This document shows, piece after piece, positions 58,276 through 64,000 of a stretch of 64,000 nucleotides of DNA; position 1 is the stretch's first letter, and each line of letters starts with the position of its first letter. Source of the stretch: an uncultured SAR86 cluster bacterium (lineage in GTDB: Bacteria > Pseudomonadota > Gammaproteobacteria > Magnimaribacterales > TMED112). The position numbers were made by a program, and so were the translations under genes. Location: the NCBI GenBank assembly GCA_902585315.1, contig CACIDC010000004.1, forward strand, positions 1 through 64,000, in the 5' to 3' direction. The notes under the pieces were generated by a model. That model was not told where the DNA came from, ran no database searches, and worked only from the letters and a program-made list of their open reading frames with translations.

Positions 58276-58998
58276 TTGAAAAAAGGATCAGTAATAATTA
58301 TTGGAGCTGGACCAGGTTTGGGCTCAAGCTTGGCTAGAAAATTTGCTAAAGAAGGTCATCATGTCTTTGTTGTAAGAAGGGAACGAAATGCATCAGCATT
58401 GGACGAGCTTTGCAATGAAATCGAAAGTAGTGGCGGAAATGCTACAGCTATTCCAACCGATGCTCGGGATGAAGAGCAAGTTATAAATTTATTTTCCAAG
58501 ATAAGTGAACATGGTCAGATTGACTGTGTAATTTTTAATATTGGTGCAAATGTTTTCTTTCCAATCAAAGAAACAACTGCCAGAGTGTTTAAAAAAGTTT
58601 GGGAAATGGCTACCTTTGCAGGTTTTTTAGTTGGTCGAGAATCAGCTAAACACATGAAAAATAACGGTACTATCATTTTCACAGGTGCTACAGCCTCAGT
58701 TAGAGGGAGTTCTGGCTTCAGTGCTTTTTCATCCGCTAAATTTGGTTTAAGAGCGCTCGCTCAGTCGCTTGCGAGAGAGCTAGGACCACAAGGAATTCAC
58801 GTTGTTCATACAATCATTGATGGAGCCATTGACCATCCATGGATTGAAGAAAATTTTCCAGAAACTTACAAACTTAAAGAAGTGGATGGTATTTTAAATC
58901 CTGATCAAATTGCTGAAACATATTACAATCTACATTTACAAGAAAAATCAGTATGGACACATGAAATTGATTTACGTCCCTACATGGAAAAATTTTAA
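58276..58998 (+). CDS. Short-chain dehydrogenase/reductase with Phe for catalytic Tyr
   Basis: The 240-residue SDR has the cofactor motif GAGPGLG at residues 10-16 and the FNIGAN segment near 87 in place of NNAG. In the active-site helix the usual Y-x-x-x-K is F-S-S-A-K: Phe151 and Lys155. The preceding Ser position is also not a clear serine. A related group with AF-A-A-AK is widespread in bacteria and also lacks Tyr. Translation starts at TTG (58276). It is followed, after two bases, by the MazG-like gene. Confidence 0.8.
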   Translation: MKKGSVIIIGAGPGLGSSLARKFAKEGHHVFVVRRERNASALDELCNEIESSGGNATAIPTDARDEEQVINLFSKISEHGQIDCVIFNIGANVFFPIKETTARVFKKVWEMATFAGFLVGRESAKHMKNNGTIIFTGATASVRGSSGFSAFSSAKFGLRALAQSLARELGPQGIHVVHTIIDGAIDHPWIEENFPETYKLKEVDGILNPDQIAETYYNLHLQEKSVWTHEIDLRPYMEKF

Positions 58999-59000
58999 TT

Positions 59001-59417
59001 ATGAGTAAAGAAATAAAAGAATTTTTTTCAACTTACAGTGACTTTGTGACTAAAGTCACAAGTGAACCAAGCCTTGATCTTGAAGCTCTCAAAACTAGCT
59101 TGAAAAATATAGACGAAAAGTCTCCAATTGAGTCTGCCAGACTATTGACTGCTGCTTTGGGTTTAGGAAGTGAGTCAGGTGAATTTGTTGAAATAGTAAA
59201 AAAAATGTTTCTTCAAGGTAAGCCACCTTCAGAAGACAATATTTTCCATATGAAAAGAGAACTTGGGGACATTATGTGGTATTGGGTTACAGCATGTGCA
59301 GCCCTCAAGCTCGATCCTTTTGAAGTAATTAGTGAAAACCAACAAAAACTTGAAGCACGGTATGGAGAAAAGTTCGCAGTTCAGAGAAGCGAAATCAGAA
59401 AAGAAGGCGATTTATAA
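59001..59417 (+). CDS. MazG-like nucleotide pyrophosphohydrolase
   Basis: The 138-residue all-alpha protein has the paired acidic motifs of the MazG/dUTPase-like superfamily: GSESGEFVEIVKK near residue 56 and ELGDIMWYW near 85, which would bind Mg2+. Members hydrolyse (d)NTPs or non-canonical nucleotides, acting as house-cleaning enzymes. The protein is short, as in phage-type MazG. It starts two bases after the SDR stop. Confidence 0.75.
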   Translation: MSKEIKEFFSTYSDFVTKVTSEPSLDLEALKTSLKNIDEKSPIESARLLTAALGLGSESGEFVEIVKKMFLQGKPPSEDNIFHMKRELGDIMWYWVTACAALKLDPFEVISENQQKLEARYGEKFAVQRSEIRKEGDL

Positions 59418-59474
59418 ATTAATCTAAAGCCTCAATCTCAAAATATAAAAACAGCAAACTTAAGATAGAAAGTT

Positions 59475-59513
59475 TATAATCAATAAGAGCTAGAATATGG
59501 TTATCCATAGGAG
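59475..59513 (+). promoter_or_regulatory. Probable promoter -10 and ribosome binding site for the oxidoreductase gene
   Basis: TATAAT at 59475-59480 is a good -10 element, though no convincing -35 is found at 17 bases. AGGAG at 59509-59513 lies six bases before the TTG start at 59520 and supports that non-ATG start. The gap between the MazG-like gene and this gene is 102 bases, large for the window. Confidence 0.4.
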
Positions 59514-59519
59514 TGTAAG

Positions 59520-62500
59520 TTGCAAAAGAAAATCTCTTTAAGCGATAAGTATGAAAAAAGGGAAGGTAAAATTTTCCTCACTGGCATACAAGCACTTGTT
59601 AGGCTTCCTTTAATACAAAAAGACCTCGATGCCCAAAATAATCTCAATACTGGAGGATTCATCTCTGGTTACAAAGGCTCACCACTAGGTGGTTACGATC
59701 TAGAACTAAGCAAAGCTCAAAAATATTTAGATGAGAAAAATATCTTCCATCAGCCTGGTTTAAATGAAGAACTGGGAGCTACTGCAGTTTGGGGTGCGCA
59801 ACAGGGCGAATTTAAACAAAGAGGAAAAAAGGATGGCGTATTTGGAATATGGTACGGAAAAGGTCCAGGCATGGATAGAACAATGGATGTATTTAAACAT
59901 GCCAATGCTGCAGGCTCATCAAAGTACGGAGGTGTGCTAGCCATCGCAGGTGATGATCATGCTGCAAAGTCGTCAACGTTACCTCATCAATCTGATCATA
60001 ACTTTATGAGTGCATTTATGCCTTATCTTTATCCTTCAGGTGTCGATGAAATTGTTAAATTTGGACTCCTAGGAATAGCTATGAGCAGATACAGTGGCTG
60101 TTGGACAGGTTTTAAAATTGTTTCCGATGTTGCAGATTCAGGAAAAAGGTATGATACAGCGTTAGAAAAATTCCCAATAATTATTCCAGATGAAAGCTTT
60201 CTAGGAGAATATAAAGATCTTCCCAGAAACATACTCTATTCTGATACACCTAGAGAACAAGATTATAGATTGCAAAGAGCAAAAGGATTTGCAGCACAAG
60301 AATTTGTGAGAGCAAATAATATAGATGTGTCTATGTGGAAAAGCGGTAATTCTAAAATGGGAATAATAACCGCTGGAAAATCCTACAACGATGTTAGAGA
60401 GGCATTAAGGTGGTTAGACATTGACGAGACTAGGGCAAAAGAACTTGGTATTTGTATTTATAAAGTTGGTATGCCATGGCCATTAGAACCTCATGGAGTT
60501 AGAGAGTTTTGTGAGGGTTTGGATACTGTTTTGGTAGTTGAGGAGAAAAGAGAACTTATAGAGCATCAAGTAAAATGGCAATTATATAACTGGAAAGAAA
60601 GTGTCAGACCGACGGTAATAGGTAAACAAGATGAATTTGGAAATTGGTTATTGCCAGCTGAAAATGATTTGCCTTTACAAACTATTGTAGAAGCAATTTC
60701 TACTAGACTTCATAAAATAACAGGCGACTCTGATTTACTAAACAATCTTGAATGGTTTAGAAAACGAAATGAAAAACAAATTAATTTAGAAGCACCAATA
60801 ATTAGAAAACCATTTTTTTGTTCAGGGTGTCCTCATAATTCATCTCTAAAGGTACCAGAAGGCAAAAGAGCATTAGGTGGAATAGGGTGCCATTATATGG
60901 CTGTTGATTCGATTGAAAGTACAGAATTTTTTACCCAAATGGGGGGAGAGGGAACGCCATGGATAGGAATTGCACCTTTTTCTCATGAAAAACATGTATT
61001 TGCAAACTTGGGTGACGGTACATACAAACATTCTGGCATTTTAGCTATCAGGGCTTCGTTAGATGCAAATGTGAATATAACCTACAAAATTCTTTACAAC
61101 GATGCGGTCGCAATGACTGGTGGGCAAGAGATTGGTTCTAACTGGGATGTTGAGGGAATAGTAAAACAAGTTCTAGCGGAAGGAGTAAAAAAAGTCTCAA
61201 TCTTGTCCGAGGATCCTAAAAGATACAACCAGCTAGTGAACAATGAAGTTAAAAGCCTGCACAGAGATGCGATCATTACCGAACAAGAAGAGTTGAGCCA
61301 ATATCAGGGAGTGAGTGTTCTAATCTTTGATCAGACTTGTGCTGCTGAAAAGAGGAGAAGAAGAAAAAGAGGTTTGATGGAAGATCCAAAAAAAAGAGTA
61401 GTCATAAATAAAGATGTTTGTGAAGGTTGTGGCGATTGTTCTGTTCAGTCAAATTGTGTCTCTATAGAACCCTTAGAAACTGAATTAGGGAGAAAAAGAA
61501 AAATTAATCAATCGAACTGCAATAAAGACTACTCATGCATTAAAGGATTTTGCCCATCTTTTATAACAGTGGATGCAGAGATTAAAAACAATACTGAATT
61601 TAAAGATCTTGGAGAACTACCAGAGCCACAACAAAAAACCAATCAGGATATTAATAATATTATGTTAACCGGAATTGGCGGTACTGGAGTTTTGACTATA
61701 TCTGCAATCCTGGCATATGCAGCACACTATGAGGGCAAAGATTCATCGGTTCTAGATATGACAGGTCTAGCGCAGAAAGGTGGAGCAGTGTGGTCGCACA
61801 TAAAAATATTTGAAAAAAATAATAAGCCTTATAGTCAAAAAATTTCACCTGGTTCCGCTAATGTTTTATTGGCCTGTGATGGAGTAGTGGGCACGAAGCC
61901 TGAAATTCAAGAGGTAATTTCCAAAGAAAAAACAATCACGGTTTTAAATAGCAACACCATACCAGTAGCTGATTTTATAACCCAAAGAGATATAGATTTT
62001 AAAAATAACGATGTTTTTCATATGCTTGAAAACACCACTAAAAAAATTATTTCAAATATTCCAGCAATTAGTATTTCAGAAAAATTATCTGGTGATGCTA
62101 TAGGTACGAACATGTTGATGTTAGGTAGTGCTTATCAAAATGGTTTGATTCCTTTAAAGGCTGAAAATATTTTTAAAGCAATAGAGCTGAATGGTATTGG
62201 CGTAGAAAGAAATCTATACAACTTTAATCTAGGAAGGCTATATACAATTAATCCAAGTCATGAAATTTTTTCATTCTTATCTGAAAATGAAGTAAAGGAG
62301 TTAAATTCAATCGAACTTTTCGAAGATCGCTTGGAGCGCATTAAAATTTATGATGACAGGCTGGTCGAAGATTTTAAGAAAGATAAAAACCTCATTGATC
62401 TGATATTGTCTCAGGAAGCTAATACTGAGAATATTACAAAAGAGGCAATTAAAGAGCTCTATAGGTTGTATGCAATTAAGGATGAGTATGAAGTTGCTAG

Positions 62501-63017
62501 AATGCACCTTGAAAGCACCGCAAAAATCTTGGACACCACTTTTAATTCTTGGACTAATCTCAAGTTTTATTTATCTCCACCAGTAATCTCATTTATCAAA
62601 GATAAAAGAACACAAAGACCTATAAAGATTGCGATCCCAGGCTATATAGCATTGCCAATTTTTAGAATTCTTAAGTCAATGAAGTTTTTAAGAGGTACTT
62701 TTTTTGACCCACTTAGTTTTTCACAAGATAGAAAACAAGATAAAGAGCACAAAGAAATCTTTAGAAATAAACTTATTGAAATACACAATCTTATTACCGG
62801 TACTAAAGGAAAAAAATTATCGGAATTAATTGAAGTCTCAAAAGAAGTCAAAGGGTATGGGCCTGTAAGAGCAGCTTCCTATGAAATTTTTAAGGCTAGA
62901 ATTAACTTTCATAGTAAAAAAACCCCAAGGATATTTAATCGCTTTTTTAGGTTTAAAAGCAAAACAAAAATTCCAGTAAAAAAACATAAAGCTCAAAAAG
63001 AAAATAGAGCAGAATGA
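59520..63017 (+). CDS. Indolepyruvate ferredoxin oxidoreductase, fused alpha/gamma form
   Basis: The 1165-residue protein fuses the alpha-type TPP subunit and a gamma-type subunit of 2-oxoacid:ferredoxin oxidoreductases, which decarboxylate arylpyruvates (or branched-chain 2-oxoacids) to acyl-CoA. GFISGYKGSPLGGYD near residue 46, then CSGCPHNSSLKVPEGKRA near 438, then a cysteine cluster beginning near residue 634 (VCEGCGDC) for iron-sulfur clusters, and GIGGTGVLTISAIL near 718 at the gamma domain. The C-terminal ~250 residues are the DUF6537-like tail. Its TTG start has a good AGGAG. It overlaps the next gene by four bases. Confidence 0.9.
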   Translation: MQKKISLSDKYEKREGKIFLTGIQALVRLPLIQKDLDAQNNLNTGGFISGYKGSPLGGYDLELSKAQKYLDEKNIFHQPGLNEELGATAVWGAQQGEFKQRGKKDGVFGIWYGKGPGMDRTMDVFKHANAAGSSKYGGVLAIAGDDHAAKSSTLPHQSDHNFMSAFMPYLYPSGVDEIVKFGLLGIAMSRYSGCWTGFKIVSDVADSGKRYDTALEKFPIIIPDESFLGEYKDLPRNILYSDTPREQDYRLQRAKGFAAQEFVRANNIDVSMWKSGNSKMGIITAGKSYNDVREALRWLDIDETRAKELGICIYKVGMPWPLEPHGVREFCEGLDTVLVVEEKRELIEHQVKWQLYNWKESVRPTVIGKQDEFGNWLLPAENDLPLQTIVEAISTRLHKITGDSDLLNNLEWFRKRNEKQINLEAPIIRKPFFCSGCPHNSSLKVPEGKRALGGIGCHYMAVDSIESTEFFTQMGGEGTPWIGIAPFSHEKHVFANLGDGTYKHSGILAIRASLDANVNITYKILYNDAVAMTGGQEIGSNWDVEGIVKQVLAEGVKKVSILSEDPKRYNQLVNNEVKSLHRDAIITEQEELSQYQGVSVLIFDQTCAAEKRRRRKRGLMEDPKKRVVINKDVCEGCGDCSVQSNCVSIEPLETELGRKRKINQSNCNKDYSCIKGFCPSFITVDAEIKNNTEFKDLGELPEPQQKTNQDINNIMLTGIGGTGVLTISAILAYAAHYEGKDSSVLDMTGLAQKGGAVWSHIKIFEKNNKPYSQKISPGSANVLLACDGVVGTKPEIQEVISKEKTITVLNSNTIPVADFITQRDIDFKNNDVFHMLENTTKKIISNIPAISISEKLSGDAIGTNMLMLGSAYQNGLIPLKAENIFKAIELNGIGVERNLYNFNLGRLYTINPSHEIFSFLSENEVKELNSIELFEDRLERIKIYDDRLVEDFKKDKNLIDLILSQEANTENITKEAIKELYRLYAIKDEYEVARMHLESTAKILDTTFNSWTNLKFYLSPPVISFIKDKRTQRPIKIAIPGYIALPIFRILKSMKFLRGTFFDPLSFSQDRKQDKEHKEIFRNKLIEIHNLITGTKGKKLSELIEVSKEVKGYGPVRAASYEIFKARINFHSKKTPRIFNRFFRFKSKTKIPVKKHKAQKENRAE

Positions 63018-63436
63018 AAAAAGTATCAGATAATTATTACGTTTCATCACAGATAAGTGAAGAAGATCTGGATGGTCTCAAAAATAAGGGATTCAGTTTG
63101 GTAGTTTGTAATAGGCCAAATGGTGAAGAGGAAAATCAGACTGATTTTGAGCTTATCCAAAAGCGATGTGAGTCCATAGGTTTAACATTCATAAATTTGC
63201 CTATGATTCCTGGTGATTTGCAATCTGAACTAATACTCGAAACCAAAAAAATACTAGACTCAAATAAAAAAACTTTAGCTTATTGCAGAACAGGAATAAG
63301 ATGCATAAATCTTTGGGCTTGTGCGAATGTATTTAAAGAAAAGGTTGATGAAACTATTAATATCGGAACTGAAGCAGGGTACGATCTTGATCATCTGAGA
63401 CCAATTTTAGATGCTATTCGCTCTAGTTCTTCTTAA
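63014..63436 (+). CDS. TIGR01244/beta-lactamase-hydrolase-like phosphatase-fold protein
   Basis: The 140-residue protein has the protein-phosphatase-like motif YCRTGIRC at residues 90-97 (Cys91, Arg96), with VCNRPNGEE near 31 and the ending GYDLDHLRPIL. It matches the small family (Pfam DUF442/BLH) found as a stand-alone protein or fused to metallo-beta-lactamase-type sulfur dioxygenases. Members may act on persulfides or phosphates; the role is unknown. It overlaps the oxidoreductase gene by four bases and converges with the next gene by 14. Confidence 0.84.
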   Translation: MKKVSDNYYVSSQISEEDLDGLKNKGFSLVVCNRPNGEEENQTDFELIQKRCESIGLTFINLPMIPGDLQSELILETKKILDSNKKTLAYCRTGIRCINLWACANVFKEKVDETINIGTEAGYDLDHLRPILDAIRSSSS

Positions 63437-63680
63437 ACAGAAGAATAAACCAGACAATCGGAATGACTAGCAAACACCCAAAGGTAATGTTTAAGGCAAG
63501 CATTAGAGGAAAATCTACTATTGCTCCGAGAAAATCTGATAACGAGTTTCCAATCAAAGCACCGTATAAAGCTCCATTGACTCCTGAGCCTTTAAAATAT
63601 TTATCAATGTCTATGCCGAGCACAGTAGCAAAAGCTAGCACCCCATTATCAATAAGACCATAAATTATCCCGTCAGGCAT
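63423..63680 (-). CDS. Small membrane protein, unknown function
   Basis: The 85-residue protein has hydrophobic stretches at about residues 6-22, 35-55 and 58-80. GIIYGLIDNGVLAFATVLGI then GALYGALIGNSLSDFLGAI shows regularly spaced glycines, as in helix-packing membrane proteins. I do not recognise the family with certainty. It ends the pair with the DUF4345-like gene, whose last base it shares. Confidence 0.6.
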   Translation of the reverse strand: MPDGIIYGLIDNGVLAFATVLGIDIDKYFKGSGVNGALYGALIGNSLSDFLGAIVDFPLMLALNITFGCLLVIPIVWFILLFKKN

Positions 63681-64000
63681 TAGAAAATTCTCTTTTTCAT
63701 TCTTTTCAGAGTTATGGATAAAAATAGGAAATAAACGACTTCAAACGCGGTAAAGCCTAACAAAAATGCAGATGTAAACTCGCCATAAATAAAAGTTATG
63801 ATTCTGCCTAAAAGAATGCCAGAAATTAAAAAAAGTAATATTTGAAAAAATATTTCTTCATGTTGAGGTTTGAGCAATGCATAAAGAGCCGAAAGACCCA
63901 CTAAAAAGTTGATGCCTCCATAGACAGATCTAATTTCCGCTGAACCGAGATTAGAAGTCATGCTTAAACCAACATCATCTACATACGAAGCTGGATCAAA
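63680..64000 (-). CDS. DUF4345-like membrane protein, 5' end beyond the window
   Basis: The internal ATG at 63961 would give 93 residues, but the frame stays open to the window edge with FDPASYVDDVGLSMTSNLG and EIRSVYGGINFLVGLSALY, the conserved start of a four-helix DUF4345 protein. The true start is therefore probably outside. At least four helices are visible. Function unknown; compare the gene at 55430. Confidence 0.65.
   Translation of the reverse strand, partial: FDPASYVDDVGLSMTSNLGSAEIRSVYGGINFLVGLSALYALLKPQHEEIFFQILLFLISGILLGRIITFIYGEFTSAFLLGFTAFEVVYFLFLSITLKRMKKRIF

Noticed and set aside
63680-63961. Complete 93-residue gene from the ATG at 63961
   Set aside because: The frame is open to the edge with conserved DUF4345-like residues before that ATG; it is treated as partial.

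Overview
The window looks like chromosome from a small, streamlined, AT-rich gammaproteobacterium, most likely a marine lineage of the SAR86 type. That placement is an inference: there is no rRNA gene to test it. The class-level evidence is firmer. Gene order follows fimV-truA-accD-(dedD)-cvpA-purF and smc-zipA-ligA, AcnB and PdxH are present, and two operators match the E. coli-type LexA consensus. Nearly every gene abuts or overlaps its neighbour, no gap without a gene exceeds about 300 bases, and most convergent pairs overlap at their stop codons. I see no CRISPR array, phage, integrase, transposase, plasmid function or riboswitch.

Layout. 1-10192: the start of lexA (minus strand, cut by the window edge) and an SOS box, then a same-strand run of twelve genes: 5'-nucleotidase, thrH, queH, prpC, prpD, aroC, a reduced fimV, truA, accD, a DedD-like SPOR gene, cvpA, purF. 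10194-17776: acnB, a DUF1289 gene, the SOS-controlled umuDC pair, lpxH, an ATP-grasp enzyme, an NTF2-like protein, a hemolysin III-type membrane protein and tRNA-Asn. 17819-28978: uvrB, purL, a NUDIX hydrolase, gamma-carbonic anhydrase, alaS and a secreted carboxylesterase. 29007-31162: a 2-kb islet with cysE and cysK, bounded by a broken and an intact copy of tRNA-Ser(GCT) and more GC-rich than its surroundings in the stretch counted. 31192-38545: M23 peptidase, pdxH, pyk, kbl-tdh and two tandem serine-beta-lactamase-fold proteins. 38641-49186: a continuous run with the full cytochrome c maturation set ccmABCDEFGH, then smc, zipA, ligA and a lytic transglycosylase. 49183-64000: a large M16 protease, small envelope proteins, tRNA-Leu, an esterase, a haloalkane dehalogenase, short-chain dehydrogenases, a MazG-like protein, a giant indolepyruvate ferredoxin oxidoreductase and small membrane proteins.

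How the genes fit together. The window carries core biosynthesis (purines, chorismate, fatty acids, cysteine, vitamin B6), respiration-linked cytochrome c assembly, propionate or odd-chain carbon use (prpCD with acnB; no prpB here), threonine-to-glycine breakdown (tdh-kbl), DNA repair and the SOS response (lexA, umuDC, uvrB, ligA), chromosome segregation and division (smc, zipA), and a set of secreted or lipid-anchored hydrolases.

Most notable points. (1) The SMC protein at the canonical smc locus is only 736 residues and has no recognisable hinge domain. (2) UmuD has lost both residues of its Ser/Lys self-cleavage dyad while keeping a near-perfect LexA operator. (3) The cysE-cysK islet is bracketed by tRNA-Ser copies. 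(4) Threonine dehydrogenase has lost all four structural-zinc cysteines. (5) ccmF appears to start at a non-standard ATT codon. (6) FimV and DedD survive as very small proteins in a condensed locus.
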